From the NCBI GenBank assembly GCA_944989445.1, contig CALYLW010000683.1, forward strand, positions 205,001 through 269,000: a stretch of DNA of 64,000 nucleotides, written 5' to 3'. The position numbers and the translations under genes were made by a program. Position 1 is the stretch's first letter; each line of letters starts with the position of its first letter. Shown piece after piece: positions 1 through 10,810 of the stretch. The notes beneath the pieces were generated by a model. It was not told the DNA's origin. It did no database searches and saw nothing but the letters and a program-made list of their open reading frames with translations. This stretch comes from Ampullaceana balthica. Lineage: Eukaryota > Mollusca > Gastropoda > Lymnaeidae.

Positions 1-930
1 GCAGTGTCCAGATAGGACTAATAAATCTAGGTATGGGCAGTGTCCAGATAAAACTAGTAAATCTAGGTATGGGCAGTGTCCAGATAGGACTAATAAATCT
101 AGGTATGGGCAGCGTCCAGATAAAACTAGTAAATCTAGGTATGGGCAGTGTCCAGATAAAACTAGTAAATCTAGGTATGGGCAGTGTCCAGATAGGACTA
201 ATAAATCTAGGTATGGGCAGTGTACAGATAAAACTAGTAAATCTAGGTATGGGCAGTGTCCAGATAGGACTAGTAAATCTAGGTATGGGCAGTGTCCAGA
301 TAGGACTAGTAAATCTAGGTATGGGCAGTGTCCAGATAGGACTAGTAAATCTAGGTATAGCAGTGTCCAGATAGGACTAGTAAATCTAGGTATGGGCAGT
401 GTCCAGATAGGACTAGTAAATCTAGGTATGGGCAGTGTCCAGATAGGACTAGTAAATCTAGGTATAGGCAGTGTCCAGATAGGACTAGTAAATCTAGGTA
501 TGGGCAGTGTCCAGATAGGACTAATAAATCTAGGTATGGGCAGTGTCCAGATAAAACTAGTAAATCTAGGTATGGGCAGTGTCCAGATAGGACTAATAAA
601 TCTAGGTATGGGCAGTGTCCAGATAGGACTAGTAAATCTAGGTATATCAGTGTCCAGATGGGACTAGTAAATCTAGGTATGGGCAGTATCCAGATAGGAC
701 TAGTAAATCTAGGTATGGGCAGTGTCCAGATAGGACTAATAAATCTAGGTATGGGCAGTGTCCAGATAGGACTAGTAAATCTAGGTATAGCAGTGTCCAG
801 ATAGGACTAGTAAATCTAGGTATAGCAGTGTCCAGATAGGACTAGTAAATCTAGGTATGGGCAGTGTCCAGATAGGACTAATAAATCTAGGTATGGGCAG
901 TGTCCAGATAGGACTAGTAAATCTAGGTAT
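1..930. repeat. 36-bp minisatellite, about 26 copies, continues beyond window start
   Basis: The unit reads GGGCAGTGTCCAGATAGGAC followed by TAGTAAATCTAGGTAT. Variants AAAACTAGT for GGACTAGT and AATAAAT for AGTAAAT recur. A unit of 36 bp keeps one frame open (a 12-residue peptide repeat), but a few units have TATAGCAG in place of TATGGGCAG and are 1 bp short, which breaks the frame. This argues for non-coding DNA. Confidence 0.97.
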
Positions 931-1372
931 GCAATATGAACATATAACACAAATAAATGTCAGTTTTCAAAGTGCACAAATTGCACTATAGTCAATCTGG
1001 GTATACACTTTGTACACATTGTCCTCACTGACTTGAATCAATAACAAACGGCAAAGACAATAAATGAAGTTGGTCATGTTAAAAAAATTCCGTTCTTTTT
1101 TCTATTTAAAAATGTAATTCAACATTTAAAAAAAAATTGTACGATCAATAATAAACAAAGGACAAGATGGCGGACTTAAGAAAACTTAATCATCCATTTA
1201 TTGTTTGAATCTTGTGTCTGAGGGGAGGGCTGGGCTTGTCCCTGGAAACGCGAGGATAACAGTAACAGGTGAAATTCATCAAATAAGTGTCGCCTGACCA
1301 CCTTGTACTTAATGATGTTCTAGGATATTCTAGCCAGTACTGGACTAACGTGTACCTAATGATGTTCTAGGA
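931..1372. other. AT-rich unique sequence, no gene seen
   Basis: No convincing ORF or RNA gene. It has A and T homopolymers near 1080-1135. A block of about 50 bp containing GATGTTCTAGGATATTCTAG lies near 1313-1332 and is partly duplicated immediately before and after the downstream hAT insertion. Confidence 0.6.
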
Positions 1373-2793
1373 CAGTGGTTCTTAACCTTTTGGGGTCCAT
1401 GTACCCCTTCAGATGCCCAAAAATGTTCATTCACCCCCTTATGAAACTTGCAGAAAATGCATAATAAACTATGTTTAATTTAGGAACACAACAGTTTTGA
1501 CAATAGGCAACAGGGAATTTAGTGAGAGATCTGCTGCTTCTTATGATCAATCAGCGATTTAAATCTTGGGACTGTTTTGGACAAAGCAACTCTCATGTCA
1601 TCCTCTGCATTCAACTTATTCCTTGCCTTGGTTTTAATCGTCAAAAGTGTGGAGAATCCTGATTCTCAGAGATAGGTTGTGGCAAATAGAAGGAGAGTCA
1701 GTACTACCCTCTTGGCTAGATGTGGGTAGGAATCTAGCTGGGCGCACCAAAATTCAATCAAGGTATTGCAACTGAAGGCACTCCTCAGTACTTCTCTGGT
1801 TCTCAAATCAATCAGGTCATCCTTAGCAAGGTCACTGTCATCAATGTTGTCCAAGTCACAGAGAAAATGATTGCGAACCCAAAGGTCTTTCCTAGCAATT
1901 TCTTGACAGGTGCTCTGAAATTTCCCCTTTGATGTTGTCAGACAGTGATCCCTCAGTGCTTCCTTCTGCAGCAGATATTACAACTTCATCCAAGAGTGGA
2001 AAGGTGGCCAAGTTGGACTTTTCTAGTCGTCGTTGGAATAGGGGCAGTTTGTTAAGGAAGGCTTGCAATCTCTCAGTAGCATCCATTACAGTCACAGCAG
2101 GTTCTTGGAGGGATGTGTTCAACTCATTCAAGATGGAGAAGATGTCAGCCAGGTATGCCAAGTAATGAATGAAATTTGGACAGTCAAACTTGTCAGCAAG
2201 GTCAATCTCTTTTTCTCGCAAGAAAATGGCAAGCTCCACTCTCAGTTCTACTAACCGAGAAAGTATCCGTCAACTGGACAACCAGCGCACCTCAGTGTGG
2301 TAGAGCAGAACTTCATGCTCAGACACCACCTACTGACAGAACAACTTGAAGAGGCAGTGGTTCAAGGCATGTGAGCGGATAAAATTTACAACTTGGACTG
2401 CAGTAGAAAGAACTGACTTCAAGGTTGGAGGTAGAGTTTTGCATATCAGGGCCTGACGATGAAGGACACAGTGTGTAGTGACAATATCTGGAACTTCTTT
2501 CTTTACCAGTGCTGAAAGTTCTGACTTATTACCAAGCATGGAGGAAGCAACCATCTGTGCAAATTGAAGAAATTCTTGAAATCCAGTCAAACTGGTTTTC
2601 AGTGAAGAATGTCCTGACCAGCTGCAGCACATCAGCAGCTTTGGTAGTAGCTAGGAGGGGCTTACAAAAGAGACATTCCTCCTTCAGCAACCACTGTGAA
2701 CTTAGCGGCCGTCCATCAAGTACGTCACGCTCCAGAGGGAGGGGGAGGGAGTGCACCCCCTGGAACCTGCTCATGCACCCCCATGCACCCCTG
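1373..2793 (-). mobile_element. hAT-superfamily DNA transposon, degraded (copy 1)
   Basis: The left end starts CAGTGGTTCTTAACCTTTTG, a classic hAT terminal motif. The right end reads as CAGGGGTGCATG on the minus strand, matching the GGGG-CATG part of the left end. The element is flanked by an exact 8-bp duplication, TTCTAGGA at 1365-1372 and 2794-2801, as expected for hAT insertion. It carries a broken transposase on the minus strand and shares most of its length with the copy at 30286-31308. Confidence 0.93.
1510..2775 (-). pseudogene. hAT transposase remnant (ZBED5/FAM200/SCAND3-like), frameshifted
   Basis: Minus-strand translation in pieces matches the hAT transposase group from which vertebrate ZBED5, FAM200 and SCAND3 were domesticated. 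Seen, N to C: a part with LLATTKAADVLQLVRTFF and ICTDGC (2529-2774); SALVKKEVPDIVTTHCVLHR with VNFIRSHALN (2330-2632); a part with LAYLADIFSILNELNTSLQ (1892-2239); DDLIDLRTREVLRSAF and a hATC-dimerisation-like LLLFATTYL (1666-1854). The pieces lie in different frames with stops between them. Compared with copy 2 there is a roughly 35-bp deletion near 1907. No BED zinc finger is visible, so the N terminus is lost. The protein cannot be active. Family assignment is from remembered motifs. Confidence 0.85.
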
Positions 2794-3002
2794 TTCTAGG
2801 ATATTCTAGCCGGTACATGACCACAGTTTGAACTCAATGACGGTCTCAGAGAAAGTAATTGCTCATGACATATTTATACTTGATACTAAGCGGAAGGTCA
2901 AAGTTCCTCATCGCACGTGTTGAAACGTGTTAGTTAATGTCTGATTGTTTATTGGATTGACTCGTCGCGCCTCCAAGCGGAAACCAAGAATATATACATG
3001 GG
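2794..3002. other. unique spacer, no gene seen
   Basis: Begins with the right-hand target-site duplication of the hAT element, then ordinary sequence with no supported feature. Confidence 0.5.
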
Positions 3003-3330
3003 AGAGAACTGAGATCATATAACACATGGAACTAAACAACTAAAGAGAACTTAGATCATATAATACAGGGAACTAAACAACTAGAGAGAACTTAGATCAT
3101 AAAATACAGGGAACTAAACAACTAGAGAGAACTGAGATAATATAATACAGGGAACTAAACAACTAGAGAGAACTTAGATCATAAAATACAGGGAACTAAA
3201 CAACTAGAGAGAACTGAGATAATATAATACAGGGAACTAAACAACTAGAGAGAACTGTGTATGTATGTATGTATGAGGCTGTGATCATATAATACAGGAA
3301 ACTAAACAACTAAAGAGAACTGTGTATACT
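3003..3330. repeat. 41-bp minisatellite, about 8 copies
   Basis: Each unit contains GAGAACTTAGATCATAAAAT, then ACAGGGAACTAAACAACTAGA. The last units are interrupted by short (GTAT)n runs near 3258-3275 and 3320-3345. Confidence 0.93.
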
Positions 3331-4230
3331 GTATGTATGTATGAGGCTGTGAGAAAGTGTATGTTGTTGGAAGTCGGGAGGGGGGGGATCCATCAGGGGA
3401 AGCTATGAAAAATTCACTTTGACTAAAAACTCCAATGAAAGACCCCAATGAAAGACCCCAATGAAACGTAACATAATGAAAATGACCACACAGAAACCAT
3501 GTCAGCGTATAGCAAATTTATTATCCCATTATGTTGTTAACCTAGTTTTACAGGCGGGCGCTCGCTGGCTCCTCGCTATTCATTCTTAAATCGCAATTTG
3601 CGTTTCAATAATTTAACGCAGTTTCCGGGTATCCCCGCAGGCGCTCCAATTTAAAAAATGAAACTTTCAAATGATCATCCATCACACTGGTGCTTTTCTG
3701 CTGAATAATTTATCACAGCGACCAGGAGACTCGAGAGTTTGTGGTAGCTTCGAGTTGGGAGTAGGTAGCGGGGGGCGGGGGGGGGGCAGAGAAACTTGAG
3801 TGCTTGTTGGAATTGTGGACGGGGTGGGGGGCCAGCCGGGTCAGGGGGTCTCACTTATTTCACATTCCAATAGTAAACAAACCAAGCGAGCACGAGATGG
3901 CCTAATGGTTGAATACTTGTGGGTGTCAGAGATGGTTATGGGCGAAACACTTGTTACAAACGATCTTTTTGTGTTATGACGTAGTTCAATCTCACTCTGA
4001 GTTTGTTGTGAGTTGTGGAAGGCGGAAGAAGGCGTGGTCTAATTGATATTTCTAGGTCATGTGTGACGTCACAAACGTTGTTTACATGTGGCGAAGCGTT
4101 TGTTGATCTTTGAGTAGCAAATGTATTTTGGTGACGTCTTTTGACGGTCACATGTAGTCTAAAACCTGTCAATAACGAAATTTTCAAATACAGTACTGAA
4201 GAGAAATTCTTAAACAAACAGCTTATAGGC
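3331..4230. other. unique sequence, no gene seen
   Basis: About 900 bp without a supported gene. G-rich tracts occur near 3378-3388 and 3768-3787. A minus-strand frame of 109 codons at 3954-4283 resembles nothing I know and runs into the adjacent MITE, so it is not called. Confidence 0.55.
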
Positions 4231-4439
4231 CAGTGATGGCGAACATATGGCACGCGTGCCACAGTTGGCACGCAGAGTCTCATGAGCCTGCACGCGACTA
4301 AGATATTACTTCCTTAATTAAACAAGCAAAGCCTAACCCCCATTTTCGGGTTTCATTGGAGAGTTGCAACTTTTCTATAAATAATTCAGTCTTGGGTTGA
4401 ATTTTATGCACCCGGCCCCAAAAAGATTCACCGCCACTG
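4231..4439. mobile_element. 209-bp hAT-type MITE
   Basis: The left end is CAGTGATGGCGAACATATGG and the right end, on the minus strand, is CAGTGGCGGTGAATC. The inverted ends match at about 12 of 15 positions. Flanks are TTATAGGC (4223-4230) and TTATGGGC (4440-4447), an 8-bp target-site duplication with one difference. CAGTGATGGCGAAC ends are typical of a widespread animal hAT MITE group. There is no coding capacity. Confidence 0.75.
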
Positions 4440-4474
4440 TTATGGGCAGTAGTTCGCCGCCACTGTTATGGGCA
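4436..4474. repeat. 26-bp direct duplication at the MITE right end
   Basis: CACTGTTATGGGCAGTAGTT with CGCCGC recurs at once, so the MITE terminus plus its target duplication appears twice (4425-4447 and 4451-4473). This is probably a small tandem duplication after insertion. Confidence 0.7.
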
Positions 4475-4837
4475 GTAGTTTTGGGGGTTGAAATGGGAGT
4501 TATCCCCTGCAAATAACACATACCAGGCATGATGCCCCGACCCGACATCACATTAGTCAAGCAGTAATCAAGAGTGTGTTTATGTATGGAATAATAAGTC
4601 TACAGGCGTTCTGTGTCAGGTCTAAAGCAATCGTGATGGCGTTATACGTTTGCTAGAGGCTTGTCCGACGCCACACTCTCAATTGAGCACCTTTTTATTA
4701 TTAGTTGTGCGCACCTTATTTTAAGTATTTATTGTCTGTGACAGCACCCGTGCAGTAGTCAGAGACAGACCCAAATAAATGACAAACAAGACAAGCCGAC
4801 AAAAGTACTATGGATACATTTTATGTTAATGAAACTG
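4475..4837. other. unique sequence, no gene seen
   Basis: About 360 bp with no supported ORF, RNA gene or repeat. Confidence 0.5.
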
Positions 4838-5542
4838 CATTGTATGGGAACTATGAGTGTCATTGTATGGGCACTACGAGTGTCATTGTATGGGCACTAT
4901 GAGTGTCATTGTATGGTCACTTTGAGTGTCATTGTATGGGCACTATGAGTGTCATTGTATGTGCACTATGAGTGTCATTGTATGTGCACTATGAGTGTCA
5001 TTGTATGGGCACTATGAGTGTCATTGTATGGGCACTATGAGTGTCATTGTATGGGCACTATGAGTGTCATTGTATGGGCACTATGAGTGTCATTGTATGG
5101 GCACTATGAGTGTCATTGTATGGGCACTATGAGTGTCATTGTATGGGCACTATGATTGTCATTGTATGGGCACTATGAGTGTCATTGTATGGGCACTATG
5201 AGTGTCATTGTATGGGCACTATGAGTGTCATTGTATGGGCACTATGAGTGTCATTGTATGGGCACTATGAGTGTCATTGTATGGGCACTATGAGTGTCAT
5301 TGTATGGGCACTATGATTGTCATTGTATGGGCACTATGAGTGTCATTGTATGGGCACTATGAGTGTCATTGGGCACTATGAGTGTCATTGTATGGGCACT
5401 ATGAGTGTCATTGTATGGGCACTATGAGTGTCATTGTATGGGCACTATGAGTGTCATTGTATGGGCACTATGAGTGTCATTGGGCACTATGAGTGTCATT
5501 GTATGGGCACTATGAGTGTCACTGTATGGGCACTATGAGTGT
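4838..5542. repeat. 23-bp minisatellite, about 31 copies
   Basis: The unit is CATTGTATGGGCACTATGAG plus TGT. It is very homogeneous in the centre. Two units (near 5370 and 5480) have lost the TGTAT segment, giving 18-bp units. Confidence 0.97.
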
Positions 5543-5827
5543 TTCATCGCAGACATATGACGAAGAATGTGCAGTAGTTTTTTGTTAGTGATGACCATCT
5601 GTAAGAAAACTGATTAATTATCAAATATTTATGTATTATTTATTACAAGAAGCCAGCCTTACTGAAGTTTGTGTTGTGTTTCTGTGGTGTTTAAGGATAC
5701 CAGCCCCTAGGCATCCTGACGTCACTTCCGATAACTGCTAAACTGTTTCTTGGAAGATGTTTCGGAAGACGGTTTAAAATGACTGACTAGTTTATAACAT
5801 GGTGGACTAGTTTCTAAATCGAAAGGA
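5543..5827. other. unique AT-rich sequence
   Basis: No supported feature. Confidence 0.5.
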
Positions 5828-5828
5828 C

Positions 5829-6080
5829 TAAAGCAAAGAGAACGGTGCTATCATTGTTGTTATAGCAGAGCGAGGCGTACTTCCGGGAATGAAATGTTTT
5901 ATTTTTACACTTGAAAACGGAATAAGTGCAATTATTTTATCCATAAAAGTAATTGAGGTTGTAGTTTTAGTTTTTTTAGGGTCTGGGTTAGGTTTAGTTG
6001 TCTATTTTTTAAAATTCAAATAGTTCAAAAATAGCAGCCAAAAATACCATATATGGAGCGCACCGCTCTCTTTGCTTTTA
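5829..6080. mobile_element. candidate TA-flanked MITE (Tc1/mariner-like size class)
   Basis: The left end reads TAAAGCAAAGAGAACGGTGC. The right end, on the minus strand, reads TAAAAGCAAAGAGAGCGGTG. These are inverted termini of about 18 bp differing at one base plus one A-run slip, with TA at both outer edges. The interior is AT-rich and non-coding. TA flanks fit Tc1/mariner or a similar superfamily, but with one copy and short termini this remains a candidate. Confidence 0.5.
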
Positions 6081-6515
6081 CCAATGAAAGCGTATTTTAA
6101 AAGTAACAGTGGCACTAAATTTGTTGTTTGACGTGTAACACGTGGTTCTAACAACGAGAAGCTTCATTAACAATTCTGACAGATTCGGAGATGATTCTAA
6201 AACAGATGTTCTTACTTCATCAACAAATTTGAAAAGTTCAGGTTACAATAACGAGTGTAAGTTGGAAATGTCATGATAAACTGAACTTGAACTTTGCTAT
6301 GATGCAAACTAGATACTAAAAAAAAACGTCATTTGAATGAAATGATTGGCTAACAAGATGAGAACCTCGAACTGGGTGTTAATAGATGAATGATATGAAG
6401 TAATGTCATCAAATGAACTGAATATTTCAAGTGATGAACTTCCCATCACGTGACCTGTGTACTCGAGTTGACCCTGGTCAGGTCTCATCTTTTTTCTGTT
6501 TTATTTGATCACGCT
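6081..6515. other. unique sequence, no gene seen
   Basis: About 430 bp of AT-rich sequence with no supported feature. Confidence 0.5.
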
Positions 6516-6846
6516 GTGGAGTCTCATGTTATTTGACTTGGTTCAACATCGCGTGGGAGTCTCATGTTATTTGACTTGGTTCAACATCGCGTGGGAGTCT
6601 CATGTTATTTGACTTGGTTCAACATCGCGTGGGAGTCTCATGTTATTTGACTTGGTTCAACATCGCGTGGGAGTCTCATGTTATTTGACTTGGTTCAACA
6701 TCGCGTGGGAGTCTCATGTTATTTGACTTGGTTCAACATCGCGTGGGAGTCTCATGTTATTTGACTTGGTTCAACATCACGTGGGAGTCTCATGTTATTT
6801 GACTTGGTTCAAAATCGCATCGGAGTCTATGGTTATCTGACTTGGT
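6516..6846. repeat. 38-bp minisatellite, about 9 copies
   Basis: The unit contains GAGTCTCATGTTATTTGACT then TGGTTCAACATCGCGTGG. The core copies are almost identical. Two decayed units continue to about 6945 with GACTTGGTT preserved, so the array once extended further. Confidence 0.95.
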
Positions 6847-7201
6847 TCATTGTCGTTATCCATCTATTATTCAATGTCGTTACTAAGGTTTAACATTCTT
6901 GGAGAGTCCAACGTTACTTGACTTGGTTTAACATGACTTGCTCCGAAGGCTGGAGTATTAATGTTAAGTGCGTTGCTTTTAAAGATGATTACATCTGGGA
7001 TGATGAAAACAGTTTAAGGGATGACCAGATCAAGATGGCGCCATACATCCCGGGGGTAGGGTGGGCGGGGCTGATGGTTTGACCAATCAATGAGGAGTAA
7101 TTTGTCTGGTTGTTGAATTGTCTGAGCAATCTCACGGGTATGGACTTTTAGTTGGAGAAATACTCAGTGGATAAGACACCATACCATATTGATGATTACT
7201 G
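6847..7201. other. decayed repeat edge and unique sequence
   Basis: Decayed 38-bp units to about 6945, then unique sequence without a supported gene. Confidence 0.5.
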
Positions 7202-7466
7202 TTGACAACAGACAGCAGACAACAGAAGTAGCATTTTTGAAAAGAGGGCAGACAACAGAAGAAGCATTTTTGACAAGACAGCAGACAACAGAAGTAGCAT
7301 TTTTGACAAGACAGCAGACAACAGAAGTAGCATTGTAGACAAGACGGCAGACGACAGAAGTAGCATTGTAGACAAGACGGCAGAAGTAGCATTGTAGACA
7401 AGACGGCAGACGACAGAAGTAGCATTGTTGACAAGACGGCAGACAACAGAAGTAGCATTGTTGAAA
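7202..7466. repeat. 33-bp minisatellite, about 8 copies
   Basis: The unit contains GACAACAGAAGTAGCATT and GACAAGAC(A/G)GCA. The unit length is divisible by three, which opens frames on the minus strand. Those serine/leucine/cysteine-rich frames are by-products. Confidence 0.94.
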
Positions 7467-7750
7467 ATCAGCTCATAGCTATAGATTAGAGTTAACCAGA
7501 TCACAGACTTCAGAGATGTCGAATTTACCGGTCTGGTGGTTTTTAATTATTGATGGAATCTCAATGCTACAACTAGTATTTACATTTTGTGTCATATATT
7601 GTGGATGACATAAAGAAATATTGTTGTTTTTTTGTATGTTATATTAAAATAATTTTTAGATCTTTTTAATGAATTTCATATGTGGCATTTTCTAAGTATT
7701 TTTGTAATAAACCCCATGTCCTTTTATTCGCGGCTATCATAATTTAAGAC
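7467..7750. other. AT-rich unique sequence
   Basis: No supported gene. Confidence 0.5.
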
Positions 7751-8228
7751 ATAATAAAATAATGTAAAAAAATGTTTTTTTTAAAAAAGGACATGCTTTT
7801 ATTTACATATGGAAAGTGTACTAAAAAGAAGAAAATAAAATTTTCTATGAAAACAGGTGAAATCGGTGAACCTTTCTACTGGACATAAAAACGTGGGGCG
7901 CCCATCACAAATCATTTGTCATTGCAACTTTTCTCTTACATATAGATAAATATTTCTAATTAATGTGATAGTAGCATTTATATGATAAAAGTTGTGAAAC
8001 TTTTACTGTTTATTAATATTCATACAAATTTGTTTTTATGTTTCGCAGCCTTGTACATGATAGAGAGTTGTGATGAACGCCCCACTCTTTTATGTGCAGT
8101 AGATAGGTTCACCGATTTCACCAGTTTTCAAAGAAAAATTTTATTTTCTTCTTTTTAGTGCACTTTCTATATGTAAATAAAAGCGTGTCCTTTTTAAAAA
8201 AAGAATTTTTTTTACATTATTTATTTTC
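7751..8228. mobile_element. foldback element with about 160-bp inverted arms
   Basis: The left arm (about 7751-7911) is the near reverse complement of the right arm (about 8068-8228). Matching landmarks are GGACATGCTTTTATTTACAT with AAATAAAAGCGTGTCC, GAAATCGGTGAACC with GGTTCACCGATTTC, and GGGGCGCCCATCACAA with TTGTGATGAACGCCCC. The loop is about 155 bp and AT-rich, with no ORF. The arms differ by scattered substitutions, so this is an old long-terminal-inverted-repeat MITE or an inverted duplication. I could not define a clear target duplication. Confidence 0.8.
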
Positions 8229-8395
8229 TACTTTTTAGTATCAACATTTTAAAAAATTAATTTTTCGACCTTATCAATTCATTTTAATTAGTTTAAACTT
8301 CATTGTCAATAACTTCAATGTGATAGTGGTAAAAAGATAGATTATTAAAAATATAAATTACACATTTATTCATTAAAATTAAAGGGAAAACAGTT
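8229..8395. other. AT-rich spacer
   Basis: No supported feature. Confidence 0.4.
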
Positions 8396-8486
8396 TCCCC
8401 AACTGAAATTTGAACTACGTAGCCTACCTACAGGGAGGCAATCGATCACGGTAACGATTTGGCCAGCATGCCTGGCGAATCCTCCT
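8396..8486 (-). repeat. possible tRNA-derived SINE fragment
   Basis: On the minus strand TGGCCAAATCG fits the tRNA A-box pattern, and AGTTCAAATTT about 55 bp downstream is a weakened B box. No cloverleaf can be drawn with confidence, so a functional tRNA is unlikely. A decayed SINE head is the simplest reading. Confidence 0.35.
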
Positions 8487-8603
8487 TCTATTGTAACATA
8501 TAATAAAAACTCTTTACATACCACTTCTGACATCAACACATTGAAATTAATTGTATCCCTCTAGTGCGAATTGTTTATATAACTTAATGTGATAGTGTTA
8601 ATT

Positions 8604-8915
8604 ATACAACCCGTAAAGACAAAGTCTTTGACTATAAATCCCTTATATATGAGACATAACTAAAAGTATTGTGAATGTTCATCGCGCGACAAACATTTAC
8701 AGACTGAAACGCGCTGATCTCCCCTGCTCTTGATGTAAAACACGGGAATTTGGTAAACGAGGGCTGGAGTGAAACAAAGTGAGCCATGGAGGTCTACTCT
8801 AGCAGACGACTAAACATTCTAATTAGTGATAAATAGAGATAAACTAAAAATTGATTAATTTAATTACGGTACATTCGATCAATCTGAAATTTTGATACAA
8901 TGCATTGTCATCAAC
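8604..8915 (-). repeat. dispersed repeat, third copy (see 51100-52120)
   Basis: Reverse complement of parts of the two copies at 51.1-52.1 kb. Shared blocks include GACTATAAATCCCTTATATA, CGACAAACATTTACAGACTG, and TTAATTACGGTAC with TGATACAATGCAT. It lacks the block containing GGGCGGGCGGAAAAAC. No coding capacity and superfamily unknown. Confidence 0.8.
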
Positions 8916-9052
8916 GATCTATATGTGGTAAAATTGTGAGATCTCTAGGACCATCAGAAGTGGTTTACTTTTACGTTACAAGATTTGAAGGAAGGATACA
9001 ACATACAAACAGTGTGACTTAAATAAAAGCTTGTAATGTAAAATAGCCAGTA

Positions 9053-9226
9053 AGCTGCAAGCTATCAAGCTATCAAGCTGCAAGCTATCAAGCTATCAAG
9101 CTGCAAGCTATCAAGCTGCAAGCTATCAAGCTGCAAGCTATCAAGCTATCAAGCTGCAAGCTATCAAGCTGCAAGCTATCAAGCTATCAAACTGCAAGCT
9201 ATGAGCTATCAAGCTGCAAGCAAATA
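9053..9226. repeat. compound short repeat of AGCTATCA and AGCTGCA words
   Basis: Irregular alternation of CAAGCTATCA and AGCTGCA modules, about 9-15 bp each. Confidence 0.9.
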
Positions 9227-9936
9227 GTTGATAGCTTCATGACACATGAGCTGCGTGGATCAAAGAGACTAAAATTAAACGGTTCCTTACGAAATGACTT
9301 TAAGTATCGGCAGCCTTCTTCCCAATAAACTACTTGGTTACTTTCTGATTCCTGCAATATCAAACTGACGTCAAGACCTTAAATCAAATTGTCCCCGTGT
9401 GAAAATTGATTTCTGCCCGAACAGCGCGTGGCCTAGATCCCAGGGAAGCCACCAGTTATTCTACCAATGTTTTAGGAACGTCTTTACTTAAACAGTCGCC
9501 GCAGTTAAAAACCTTTCAGCCTAATTCAAGATGAAGGGCCGACAACCCCCGCGGCCTCAGATAAAATTCAGAGATTTATCTGACAACAGGAGCTACGTCT
9601 GGCAATTTTCTAGATATTTTTTTTTGGTGGAGATTTCGATTTTAAAATTATATTTAAGTGCTCTCATCCAGATGAATGGCAAATTGAGTTAAGCTGTTTG
9701 AGTTAAGCCGTTTACCATAAAAGACAATGAAATGGGAATCTGTTAAACCTAAGAAAAAAGTGGTTTTCCAAAATGAATTTCGGCACAGTCTCTAAGGTCA
9801 AGGTTAATCCAACTTGTCACCAGAAGACTGGAACCCAAATCGTTCAGCTTCTATGTCGCATCATAGTTGATATTGATCAATGTTCTAAATAAGTTGAGTA
9901 TATTATATAGAATGGGACTCCAATAAAGGTTTTTAA
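9227..9936. other. unique sequence, no gene seen
   Basis: About 700 bp with no supported ORF or RNA gene. Confidence 0.5.
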
Positions 9937-10104
9937 TAAAATACAAAATACACAAACAAATTGTGCAATGAAAACAATAAATTTGAGCTTTATTTTTAGA
10001 CTGATGAAGACATTAGCCGAAACGTTTACTGTCGTGTCAGTCTAAAAATAAAGCTCAAATTTATTGTTTTCATTGCACAATTTGTTTGTGTATTTTGTAT
10101 TTTA
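9937..10104. repeat. perfect inverted repeat, 68-bp arms, 32-nt loop
   Basis: The left arm (9937-10004) and right arm (10037-10104) are exact reverse complements by eye, from TAAAATACAAAATACACAAA outside to TTTTTAGACTGA inside. The loop is TGAAGACATTAGCCGAAACG plus TTTACTGTCGTG. A transcript would form a long hairpin. CTGATGA, CGAAAC and GTC at the loop resemble a hammerhead-ribozyme core, although stem II is weak. It may be a terminus of a retroelement in inverted arrangement. Confidence 0.9.
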
Positions 10105-10214
10105 AATAAGTTGAGGAAAGGGTCCAGAAATCAATAATCACTGTGGATTGAGAAATACATAGAAGATAATATTCAATGACGTCAGACAGCGCGAAGTCAC
10201 TCCGTGCCTAAGCT

Positions 10215-10810
10215 GTTTCGGTCAGTACACCATACGTTAGGTCAATAGACCATACTTTGGGTCAGTAGACAATACTTTAGGTCAGTAGAACATACTTTAG
10301 GTCAGTAGACCATATTTTAGGTCAGTAGACCATACTTTTGTATAGGTCAGTAGACCATACTTTAGGTCGTAGACATATTTTAGTCGTAGACATACTTTTG
10401 TATAGGTCAGTAGACCATATTTTAGGTCAGTAGACCATACTTTTGTCTATACACGGTCAGTCAGTAGACCATATTTTATCAAGAGTCAGTAGACCATATT
10501 TTTGTCTATACACAACAGATCAGTAGACCATACTTTTGTCTATACACAACCAGAGTCAGTAGACCATTACTTTTGTCTATCAAAATCAGAGTCAGTAGAC
10601 CATACTTTTGTCTATACACAACCAGAGTCAGTAGACCATACTTTTGTCTATACACAATCAGAGTCAGTAGACCATACTTTTGTCTATACAAAATCAGAGT
10701 CAGTAGACCATACTTTTGTCTATACACAACCAGAGTCAGTAGACCATACTTTTGTCTATACACAAACAGAGTCAGTAGACCATACTTTTGTCTATACACA
10801 ACCAGAGTAA
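10215..10810. repeat. minisatellite, units of about 24 to 36 bp
   Basis: The left part uses short units containing GGTCAGTAGACCATACTTTA. The right part (from about 10440) uses 36-bp units adding TTGTCTATACACAACCAGA. Within each unit GGTCAGTAGACC is a near palindrome. The long open frames on both strands are repeat by-products. Confidence 0.95.

Noticed and set aside
33..667. 12-residue repeat ORFs as an antigen- or silk-like gene
   Set aside because: The frame breaks where units lose 1 bp, with no sign of selection on the frame, and the array continues unchanged.
3954..4283. 109-codon minus-strand ORF
   Set aside because: It overlaps the end of a MITE and has no recognisable domain.
9937..10104. 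Active hammerhead ribozyme
   Set aside because: Stem II does not pair convincingly and the cleavage-site geometry is ambiguous; kept as a resemblance only.
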